A stretch of 64,000 nt of DNA from Pachysolen tannophilus NRRL Y-2460. Taxonomy: Eukaryota; Ascomycota; Pichiomycetes; Alaninales; Pachysolenaceae. Position numbers and translations under genes: made by a program. Within the stretch, counting starts at the first letter, position 1. Each line of letters opens with the position of its first letter. The stretch spans positions 28,668-92,667 of the forward strand of contig KV454014.1 in NCBI GenBank assembly GCA_001661245.1. The letters run 5' to 3'. Below, piece after piece: positions 1 through 7,684 of the stretch. Below the pieces are notes generated by a model. The model saw only the letters and a program-made list of their open reading frames with translations, was not told the origin of the DNA and did no database searches.

Positions 1-1662
1 AAGAGAAATTCAATTAAAAAAGGCTTGAAAATAGATAAAAATCTTCTGGAACAGTTGCTGACACTGGAACCAACTCCAGTACCGGTTCCAGTACCGGCTC
101 CAGTGTCAACTACTACTTCAGAAACTACACCAGTGTCTGCACCAGTGTCTGAACCAGTACCAGTTTCTGTACCGGTTTCAGTACCGGCACCAGTGCCGCC
201 TCAGCTGCTGCTGCTGCCTCCTCAGCTGCAACTGTTGCTGGTTCTGACACCATCTGAATCTCCATCAGACCAACTGCAGATTCCTCTACAGGTTTCAACT
301 GCATCCACAGCTCATATTCCTCCATTCCCACACCCAACACATATACAGAGTATCTTGGAGAATTCAGCATTGGGTTTCAATACTAGGTTGATTCATTCCG
401 ATGATAGTAATTCAAATTTCTTCAATAATTACGGTAATAGAACTGTGGATCCAGTAACAACAGAGTTTAATGCCTTAGCCCACTCTGGGTTGATGGCTTC
501 AGACAATTTACTGTTGAATGATGATAACAGCAACAACAAACAGCAACAACAGCAACAACAGCAGCAGCAGCAACGACACCAGCGACAGCAATCGCGCCAA
601 AATACAGGTAATTCGAATACTCCTATAAACACTAATATCATCTTAGACAATTTTTCATATTCTAGAACTAGTCATCCAAATTCTGAAAAAGTGGAAAAAA
701 TCTTGGAGAATATCACCAATGGATATGTGACGTTATATAATTCAGGAACATCTGCTATAATGGGACTTTTAACTTATTTGAACCCCAACAAAATTTGTAT
801 TAATAATAATGGTGGGTATCAGGGGACACATCAAGTTATTAAACTATTATCAAAATTAACTCATTTAGAAAAACTTTCACTAAATGAATATAATAAGCTA
901 AGGAAAGGTGATGTTATGTTGATTGAATCACCAATGAACCCTGAGGGTTATTGTGTTGATATCGAAAAATACTCTAAACTAGCTCATTCTAAAAATGCTC
1001 TCTTACTTGTGGATTCGACTTTAGCACCTCCTCCTTTACAAGATCCTTTTAAACATGGAGCTGATTATATCATCCATTCAGCAACTAAATATTTTAGTGG
1101 CCACTCTGATTTACTTGCAGGTTTTATAGTATCTAGTACAAAAGATACAAAGATAAATTTATTGGAAGAGAGATTTTCTTTAGGAACTAATATTGCTAAT
1201 TTCGATTCATTCTTATTATTAAGATCATTAAGAACTTTTAAGATGAGAATTTTACAACAATCTTCAAACACTTTCCAATTGATCAAATTCTTGATGAAAA
1301 ATATTTCAAAGTACCCTATTATCACTAAAATTCACCATTCTTCTTTACAATTAGATCCTTTTGTATTATTACAGTTGAACGGTTATTATAATCCAATATT
1401 TGCTATAGAATTTAAGTCCATGGAGATTGCAGAATTATTAATTAATAGATTTAGTTTTTTGAATTGTAAAAATAATTTAACTGGTGGTGGAGTTGAAACC
1501 ACGGTGGAATTGACTTATAAAAATCCAAATTTTGTTAATTTGGATTTTGATAATATCAATTCTTCTGTAGGTGCTAATCTTTTAAGATTCAGTGTGGGAT
1601 GTGAAGATCACGAAGATTTAATCAATGATTTTGATCAAGCTTTAAGTAGCTTTAATACGTAA
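1..1662 (+). CDS. Cystathionine gamma-synthase family PLP enzyme, 5' end missing
   Basis: The reading frame is open to base 1 with no ATG before a TTG at 25, so the start lies outside the window. The C-terminal two thirds is a Cys/Met-metabolism PLP-enzyme fold. It contains YVTLYNSGTSAIMGLL (cofactor-binding region), DVMLIESPMNPEG, LLLVDSTLAPP, and SATKYFSGHSD, whose lysine (about residue 355 counted from base 25) should be the PLP Schiff-base residue. The family interconverts homoserine esters, cysteine, cystathionine and homocysteine; the exact reaction here cannot be read from sequence. It resembles the poorly characterised yeast CGS-like proteins more than the main enzymes. The N-terminal part is odd: a Pro-Val-rich repeat (bases 73-200), Leu/Gln-rich stretches, and a Gln tract near 538-590 that interrupts the family's N-terminal region. 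Family confidence is high; substrate is unknown. Confidence 0.85.
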   Translation, partial: KRNSIKKGLKIDKNLLEQLLTLEPTPVPVPVPAPVSTTTSETTPVSAPVSEPVPVSVPVSVPAPVPPQLLLLPPQLQLLLVLTPSESPSDQLQIPLQVSTASTAHIPPFPHPTHIQSILENSALGFNTRLIHSDDSNSNFFNNYGNRTVDPVTTEFNALAHSGLMASDNLLLNDDNSNNKQQQQQQQQQQQRHQRQQSRQNTGNSNTPINTNIILDNFSYSRTSHPNSEKVEKILENITNGYVTLYNSGTSAIMGLLTYLNPNKICINNNGGYQGTHQVIKLLSKLTHLEKLSLNEYNKLRKGDVMLIESPMNPEGYCVDIEKYSKLAHSKNALLLVDSTLAPPPLQDPFKHGADYIIHSATKYFSGHSDLLAGFIVSSTKDTKINLLEERFSLGTNIANFDSFLLLRSLRTFKMRILQQSSNTFQLIKFLMKNISKYPIITKIHHSSLQLDPFVLLQLNGYYNPIFAIEFKSMEIAELLINRFSFLNCKNNLTGGGVETTVELTYKNPNFVNLDFDNINSSVGANLLRFSVGCEDHEDLINDFDQALSSFNT

Positions 1663-1785
1663 ATAACTGTTTTAAGATAATAAAATAAAAGATAAAAAAA
1701 ACAAAAAACAAACAAACAAAAAACCCTATAAGAAACCACTAAATCTTTTTTCCCTAATTAATTCAAAAGTTACTATTCATTAATG

Positions 1786-2895
1786 TTAATGTAAAGCCAC
1801 GTCTGCCGTGACTGGTCTGTGATCCGAAAGCCTGACACCATTATCAGAGAAATTCTCACCTCCTTTAATTCTTAAAACTTCAAATCCGCTCAATTCTTTA
1901 TCCTTCCCATTGAAGTAACCTCCACCCATAAGAAAATCAATTCTTCCAAAACCACTAAAATCTTCAATTTTTTTAAATCCAGTAAAGCTTGAAAAATTTC
2001 CCATTCTATATTGAACTGGACACAGAACAAGAAAATCTTTAAATTTGAATTTCTCAAAATTGTTAGATTTAAATTGTGATAAGAATTCCGGATTCATATC
2101 ATCTTTATAATCCAAATTTCCTGAAATGACTTTATAACCACCAGAATTCTTATTTTCAGCTTTAGAATTGAAATCACCAGAAACAAATACTGGTCCAAAA
2201 TTCTCATATTCAAATGATCCAATGTATCTAATTAACGAAGCTGCAGCCTGACGTGATTCATCTGAAACATGATCCCAATGGGTGTTAATAACAGTGAATT
2301 TTTTAAAAGTATTAATAAGTTCAAATTTAGCAATTGTAGCAGATCTAATACATGCAGCGCCAGGGTACTGTGAAGGAACAAATGGAGTTTTACTCAACCA
2401 AATTGTCTTGACATCAAGTAACTTAACTGTATTAGTCTTGTAAAAAATAGCAGAATATTCACCTTTTGATTTCCCATCATCTCTACCAACACCAACCCAG
2501 CTATAAACATCTTTACCTAACAATTCATGTAAATCTTGAACTTGATTTTTTAAAGCTTCTTGAACACAAAAAATATCACTATTATTAAATAAGACATCAT
2601 TTGCAATACCAATTCTTCTTATAGACCAACTTTTCTCATTATAATTCCCGTAATAATTAATCTTTCCTTCTTCAGGTAATCTTGGATTCAATTTCTTAAT
2701 AGAATCCAGAATAGACTCACCATCTTTAAAACCATCATTTCTTAAGTTCCAAGTTTGAATTCTAAAAGAAGCTTCTCTTTGGGAACTATGGAAAGAAGCT
2801 TCTTTTTGAGAACTATGGAGTTTTTCAACTTTAGAAGAACTCTTATGATTATTCGAATTAAACAACCCAATAACCCCTAATAACAGTGAAGCCAT
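1786..2895 (-). CDS. Endonuclease/exonuclease/phosphatase (EEP) fold protein
   Basis: A 369-residue protein with the signature order of the EEP (DNase I-like) superfamily: TWNLRNDG, DIFCVQEAL (metal-binding Glu), VINTHWDH, VSGDFNSK and a terminal LSDHRPVTADV with the catalytic Asp-His pair. These residues support a metal-dependent phosphodiesterase or phosphatase. The substrate (nucleic acid, phosphoinositide, sphingomyelin or other) cannot be decided. A short hydrophobic N-terminus (SLLLGVIGLF) could be a signal or anchor. Just after it, HSSQKEASF and HSSQREASF are a 27-bp tandem duplication. The gene is convergent with the PLP enzyme, 123 bp between stops, and lies downstream of the kinase gene on the same strand. 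I do not recognise an S. cerevisiae orthologue. Confidence 0.85.
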   Translation of the reverse strand: MASLLLGVIGLFNSNNHKSSSKVEKLHSSQKEASFHSSQREASFRIQTWNLRNDGFKDGESILDSIKKLNPRLPEEGKINYYGNYNEKSWSIRRIGIANDVLFNNSDIFCVQEALKNQVQDLHELLGKDVYSWVGVGRDDGKSKGEYSAIFYKTNTVKLLDVKTIWLSKTPFVPSQYPGAACIRSATIAKFELINTFKKFTVINTHWDHVSDESRQAAASLIRYIGSFEYENFGPVFVSGDFNSKAENKNSGGYKVISGNLDYKDDMNPEFLSQFKSNNFEKFKFKDFLVLCPVQYRMGNFSSFTGFKKIEDFSGFGRIDFLMGGGYFNGKDKELSGFEVLRIKGGENFSDNGVRLSDHRPVTADVALH

Positions 2896-2982
2896 CTTAC
2901 TAATAATAACTATAAATCTAATTCAATCAATTTTAACAATATCAATAGCAATGAATAAATATTATTTAAATTAAACCATATA

Positions 2983-3008
2983 TTATATATATATATATAT
3001 ATATATAA
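2983..3008. repeat. (TA)n microsatellite
   Basis: An alternating TA run in the short space between the EEP-fold gene start and the kinase stop. It is low-complexity AT sequence and may serve as part of a promoter or terminator. Confidence 0.8.
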
Positions 3009-3167
3009 AAGTAGTGATTTAACTACTCTTGCTAAATAATTAATCTAAATCATATATTAATATATCATAAAATAACTATAAAAAAAAACCCAGTTTCTAC
3101 TTTAATTCTATTCTATAAACTTGAAAACGATTATATCAAAGATTATTATTTTTAAATTTATTAATCA

Positions 3168-4697
3168 TCAAATGTAAAATTGTGGTTTACCAGAAGTTTT
3201 AGTTTGAGAATAAGAAGTTTGATGATCAACTCTTGGTGCTTCACGTAAAAATGAGTTAAATTCTCTATTACTAACAATACTAACAACACTACTTGCAGCA
3301 CTGACATGTTCACTTTTCAAGATCAAATTATCTATATTTGCAATTTCTGGTTCTTCACTTAAACAACCATTCATTCTAGCTTCATATTCCAGTGCTGCAT
3401 GTCTTGCCTTTTCCATATATGTTTGATGTGAAGTATGATTATGATTTCTTTTAGTAGCATAATGAGCAAATGTTGGAGATTCAATAATATCTTGATTATT
3501 TCTTTTTTGTTGTAATTTTGTTAATGATTTATTTAACATGTTTAAAGATATTGAAGATGAAGGATTCATATTTGATTTTTTAAAATAATCACCTATATTT
3601 TTAATACTTTGTTCTGGTGATAAATTTCTTGGTGTATTTATAGGAGATTGTCTCGGAGAATAACCTAATTTATGTAAAGAATAATTTGATTTAAAACTTT
3701 GTAATAAATCAACATGACTTGTTGATTTTTCAATTAAGAATTTATGATTTACCAATTCATCAATAGTTATTCTTTGATTTTGATTTAAATTAAAACATTT
3801 AGAAATAAAATCTTTAGCATTATCACTAATATTTTCCCAATATTCTTTTGGTTCAAAATAATAATCACCTGTCATTATAGCTTCTCTTGTTTCATCATCA
3901 GTTTCACAATCAAATGGCATATAACCACATAGTACAAAATATGTTAATACTCCTAATGACCATATATCTACTGGGTAAGAATAACCAGTAATTTTTTCTT
4001 CAAGATAAATATCAATTTGTTCTTTTGATAAAGATGAAGGAATGGGATATTTATGAATTAAAATTTCTGGTGCAATATGACTTAAAGTTCCACAAATTAA
4101 ATTTAATTTATCCTTTTGTTTATTATAAAAAGTTGCTAATCCAAAATCAGTAATTAAAATTTCAGATTTTATTGAAGTTGTCTTAAATACTAAATTTTCA
4201 GATTTTAAATCTCTATGAATAATATTATGATGATGTAAAAATTGAACTGCATCACATAATGATTTTATAATATTTATAGCATCTTGTTCAAAATAAGAAC
4301 CATTTGATGAAATTTTATCAAATAAATCACCACCTGTTGCTAAATCTGTAACTAAATATAATTCATCATCAGTTTCGAAAAAATCATTTAATGATAAAAT
4401 ATTTTTATGATTAAATTTTGAAATTTTTTTCAATATTGTAATCTCATTTTGAATTAATGATTCTCTACCATACATCAAATTTTTTTTAATAACCTTAATA
4501 GCATAATGTAACCCAGAATCTTTATGAACTCCTTCTTTCACAACAGAATAAGTTCCTGATCCTAAAGTTTCAGCCAATACAACATATTTACATTTAAAAT
4601 GTATTCTTTCATCAATATTAACTTTCCTAATACTCTCTACTGAGGGCCATATATCACCCTGCTCATAATGGTAATCTTTCCAAACATTACTTGACAT
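3168..4697 (-). CDS. Ca2+/calmodulin-dependent-type Ser/Thr protein kinase
   Basis: A 509-residue kinase with a complete catalytic domain: glycine loop GSGTYS (46-51), Lys68 in YAIKVIKK, HRDLKSEN (161-168), DFG (184-186), APE (209-211) and DIWSLGVLTYFVLCGYMPF. The EPKEYWENISDNAKDFI segment and the short tail after the domain look like the CMK/CaMK family, in which an autoinhibitory calmodulin-binding helix follows the kinase core. The tail is rich in Ser-Pro/Thr-Pro (SPRQSPINTPRN, LSPEQ). Odd points are an insertion of about 20 residues between APE and the Gly-Tyr-Ser-Tyr-Pro-Val segment, and HIAPE where most family members have YVAPE. The alternative is an RCK-type kinase. The family is certain; the orthologue (CMK1/CMK2-like) is an inference. 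Confidence 0.9.
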   Translation of the reverse strand: MSSNVWKDYHYEQGDIWPSVESIRKVNIDERIHFKCKYVVLAETLGSGTYSVVKEGVHKDSGLHYAIKVIKKNLMYGRESLIQNEITILKKISKFNHKNILSLNDFFETDDELYLVTDLATGGDLFDKISSNGSYFEQDAINIIKSLCDAVQFLHHHNIIHRDLKSENLVFKTTSIKSEILITDFGLATFYNKQKDKLNLICGTLSHIAPEILIHKYPIPSSLSKEQIDIYLEEKITGYSYPVDIWSLGVLTYFVLCGYMPFDCETDDETREAIMTGDYYFEPKEYWENISDNAKDFISKCFNLNQNQRITIDELVNHKFLIEKSTSHVDLLQSFKSNYSLHKLGYSPRQSPINTPRNLSPEQSIKNIGDYFKKSNMNPSSSISLNMLNKSLTKLQQKRNNQDIIESPTFAHYATKRNHNHTSHQTYMEKARHAALEYEARMNGCLSEEPEIANIDNLILKSEHVSAASSVVSIVSNREFNSFLREAPRVDHQTSYSQTKTSGKPQFYI

Positions 4698-5442
4698 ATC
4701 ATTTATCTCTGCCCACTCATTCGCCCAACAAAAAAGATTAAAAGAAAAACAAAACTAAACTCTATTTCTATTCTATTTGAATAACTATTAATCAAGTTAA
4801 TTTGGTTGATTTAATATTATCATGTTATTTTTTAAGAAAACAGAAGATCTCTTTCTATTTCTCTCGTATAAAAGTATTAAGAGCACGCACTTTTAAGCCT
4901 CAGCCGCGCACACTAATGCACATAAGCGCATTGGAGCAGCGCACACCAATATTTAGAAACAGCGCATACATTAGTGCACTTTAGCGCACAAAAACAGCGC
5001 GCATTAAAATATTTAAAAAGCAACATATCAGTGCACCATATTTACCTTAAAAAGCGTTATGCATATGTGTACCACAAAATATAAAAAAAAAATAAAGCGG
5101 ATCGCACTAATCGCTAATAATGTACCGCAACTGTTTATTACACATGCGCAACACAATTGCGCTGTTTACTTGCGCACTACTTTTTTTTTTTTTTCATTTT
5201 TCATTTTCATTTTTTTTTATGTGACTTCGTTCGAATTCCTTTTTGACTTTGTTCTTTGCTATATAATTTTGAAAATTCACATTCATTTTTTAGGTAAAAA
5301 GACTTTATAATTTTAATTATTTAAAAATTAATCAAGTTATCGAGGAAGAATTGAAACTTTTCTTTTAGCAATTTTTTTTTTAGCAATTTTTGATTTTTTT
5401 TTGCTTTGGCAGTCAATTTTGTAAACTTATTGTGATAATAAC
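4698..5442. promoter_or_regulatory. Divergent promoter region with GCGCA-rich island
   Basis: 745 bp between the divergently transcribed kinase gene and ADE2. No convincing gene lies here. From about 4880 to 5190 the sequence is studded with GCGCA/TGCGC words (at least nine on either strand), far above what this AT-rich genome should give by chance. A long T tract (about 5181-5195) and T-rich sequence lead to the ADE2 start, as expected for a yeast promoter. Which protein, if any, binds the island is unknown. Confidence 0.6.
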
Positions 5443-6960
5443 ATGGATTCGAAAGTAATTGGAATTTTAGGTGGTGGTCAATTAGGACGTATGATAGTGG
5501 AAGCTGCTAATAGGTTAAATATCAAGACCATAGTGTTGGATGCACCAAATTCACCGGCAAAGCAGATCAATGCATTAGATCCTCATGTTAATGGTTCTTT
5601 TACAGACCCAAAATGTATTAAGGAATTAGCTTCAAGATGTGATTTATTAACAGTTGAAATTGAACATGTTGATGCTGATTATTTAATGGAATTACAACTG
5701 CAAACTAATATTGAAATTTATCCATTACCTGAAACTATTAAATTGATTCAGGATAAATATTTACAAAAATTACATTTATTAGAACATGATATTCAAGTTG
5801 TTGAATCTAAATCTGTTGAATCTACAAAAGAATCTTTATTAACTATTGGAAAATCATTTGGGTATCCATTCATGTTAAAATCTAGAACTTTGGCTTATGA
5901 TGGTAGAGGTAATTATGTTGTTAAATCTGAAGCAGGTATTGACGATGCTTTGAAAACGTTATCAAACCGTCCATTATATGTTGAAAAATGGGCTCCATTT
6001 GTTAAAGAATTGGCAGTTATGGTTGTTAGATCAGTTGATGGTAATGTTCAATCATACCCTGTAGTTGAAACTATTCATGAAAACAACATTTGTCATTTAT
6101 GTTATTGTCCAGCTCGTGTTAATTATACTGTACAAGAAAAAGCTCAACTATTGGCTAGAAATGCAATTAAAACTTTTAATGGTGCAGGTATATTTGGTGT
6201 AGAAATGTTTTTATTGGCAAATGGTGAATTGTTGATTAATGAAATTGCACCAAGACCACATAATTCAGGTCATTATACAATTGATGCTTGTAATATTTCA
6301 CAATTTGAAGCTCATATTAGATCTATAACAAATTTACCAATGCCAAAAGGTTTTACTTCATTAACTACAACATCAACAAATTCAATTATGTTAAACGTTC
6401 TTGGTGATTATATAACACCTGATGCAGAATTGGAAAAATGTCGTAAAGCTCTTGAAACTCCACATGCTTCAGTTTATTTATATGGTAAAACTACAAGACC
6501 TGGAAGAAAAATGGGTCATATCAACATTGTAAGTTCATCAATGGAAGATTGTCAACGTAGATTGGATTATATAATGGGTCATACTAATGAAATCCCAGCA
6601 AGCTTGGATTTCAATAAAGATAATCAAATTGCTGGAACTTCAATAAAACCATTAGTTGGTGTCATAATGGGTTCAGATTCAGATTTACCTGTAATGTCAA
6701 AAGGTTGTGAAATCTTGAAAAAATTTAATGTCCCATTCGAAGTTACAATCGTTTCAGCCCATAGAACTCCTCATAGAATGTCCAAATACGCTATAGAATC
6801 AACAAGAAGAGGACTCAAATGTATTATTGCAGGAGCAGGTGGTGCAGCACATTTACCATCTTCTTCTTCTACTACTACTACTATTACTACTTTTCCTTTT
6901 TCTTTTCCTATTTCCCTTGATTTGATTTCCTTCTATTTTAAAAACAAAACAAAACAATAA
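5443..6960 (+). CDS. ADE2: Phosphoribosylaminoimidazole carboxylase, 5' part, disrupted
   Basis: Residues 1-472 match the fungal bifunctional Ade2 (PurK ATP-grasp domain followed by PurE carboxylase domain), which makes CAIR from AIR in purine synthesis. Visible landmarks are [39 protein letters not shown] and, in Pur[15 protein letters not shown] and AHRTPHRM. The homology stops abruptly after GGAAHLP at base 6858. A Ser/Thr-rich tail of 33 codons follows and ends at 6958-6960. The missing 98 residues sit on the opposite strand at 7298-7594. Together they would give 570 residues, the normal length (571 in S. cerevisiae, from memory). As assembled, the PurE domain is cut inside its active-site half and the product should be non-functional. 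The cause is either a real inversion or an assembly error. Confidence 0.95.
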   Translation: MDSKVIGILGGGQLGRMIVEAANRLNIKTIVLDAPNSPAKQINALDPHVNGSFTDPKCIKELASRCDLLTVEIEHVDADYLMELQLQTNIEIYPLPETIKLIQDKYLQKLHLLEHDIQVVESKSVESTKESLLTIGKSFGYPFMLKSRTLAYDGRGNYVVKSEAGIDDALKTLSNRPLYVEKWAPFVKELAVMVVRSVDGNVQSYPVVETIHENNICHLCYCPARVNYTVQEKAQLLARNAIKTFNGAGIFGVEMFLLANGELLINEIAPRPHNSGHYTIDACNISQFEAHIRSITNLPMPKGFTSLTTTSTNSIMLNVLGDYITPDAELEKCRKALETPHASVYLYGKTTRPGRKMGHINIVSSSMEDCQRRLDYIMGHTNEIPASLDFNKDNQIAGTSIKPLVGVIMGSDSDLPVMSKGCEILKKFNVPFEVTIVSAHRTPHRMSKYAIESTRRGLKCIIAGAGGAAHLPSSSSTTTTITTFPFSFPISLDLISFYFKNKTKQ

Positions 6961-7594
6961 AAAAAAAAAAAAAAAAAAAAATACAACTCAATTAAAACCT
7001 AAATCTTATCAATGAACTATTAATCAACCTCAACCAAAAGATCAATTAATTCATCAATATTTCATTAAATTATATAAACTAAATCAATTCAATAATTTAT
7101 AGTAACAAGTTTCAATTTATGGTTTTATTCACTTTTGATTTCTAAGGTAGAAATTATTGGTTTGATTTACACGACACACTTTCTCCTTTACAAATTACTA
7201 AGAGATTGAGTGTAATGATGATGATGAAGAGGTTATTGAAGTTAATTGGTTTATTGAGTAAATATATATATATAGAGAGAGAAAGAGATTATATAGGTTA
7301 TTGTTTCAAGTAGTCTTCGTAGCCAATTGCTTCTAATCTCTGTGCTTTTGTCAACACTTCTTCTTCCATGTTGTTCATATAAGTTTCCATTTCAATTAAC
7401 CATTTAGAATCGTGAGCACCTAGTATTTTAATTGCTAATAGAGCAGCATTTGTTGCATTATTTATGGCAACCGTGGCAACTGGAACACCTCTTGGCATCT
7501 GGACGATACTGTGTAAAGAATCTACTCCATCTAAAGTTGAGCCTTTAACAGGGACACCTATGACGGGTAATGGAGTCATAGCAGCAACCATACC
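6859..7594. other. Apparent 736-bp inverted segment within ADE2
   Basis: Base 6858 ends the conserved ADE2 coding sequence on + and base 7594 begins its continuation on -, so flipping 6859-7594 restores one colinear frame. Flipping also joins the pyrimidine-rich left end (TCT/ACT repeats, read as purines on the other strand) to the purine-rich DNA starting at 7595, so both junctions make sense. TTTAC at 6852-6856 and GTAAA at 7597-7601 form a 5-bp inverted repeat next to the breakpoints. Bases 6961-7297 within the segment hold no gene: a poly-A run, AT-rich DNA and a short TA repeat, presumably the ADE2 3' flank. Confidence 0.85.
7298..7594 (-). pseudogene. ADE2: ADE2 3' fragment (PurE C-terminus) on the opposite strand
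   Basis: These 98 codons begin with Gly-Met-Val-Ala-Ala-Met and contain [47 protein letters not shown] and a final [11 protein letters not shown]. They are the C-terminal part of the PurE carboxylase domain, exactly what the truncated ADE2 on the + strand lacks. Alone the piece has no nucleotide-binding start (the GSDSD part is in the other fragment) and no obvious promoter, so it is not expected to act as a separate gene. It ends only 90 bp from the UBP2 start, in divergent orientation. Confidence 0.92.
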
Positions 7595-7603
7595 AAGTAA
7601 AAG

Positions 7604-7622
7604 AAAGAAAGAAAGAAAGAAA
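7604..7622. repeat. (GAAA)n short tandem repeat
   Basis: A purine tetranucleotide run beside the right junction of the ADE2 inversion and within the UBP2 5' flank. Slippage or breakage here could have helped the rearrangement, but this is speculation. Confidence 0.7.
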
Positions 7623-7684
7623 GGATCAAGATACTAATTTTGGTTATTCTCTTTTTTATTTCTTTTTGATTTGGAAATAAAGGT

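Noticed and set aside
1-16. 14-base match between the window start and about 55827
   Set aside because: AAGAGAAATTCAAT is AT-rich and short; no longer homology, so coincidence.
5221-5240. GTTCGAATTCC resembling a tRNA B box
   Set aside because: No A box, acceptor stem or anticodon arm can be folded upstream; the flanks are poly-T.
4802-5310. Two short + strand ORFs in the kinase/ADE2 promoter
   Set aside because: They cross the GCGCA island and poly-T tracts, have no recognisable domain, and are biased by homopolymers; more likely chance.
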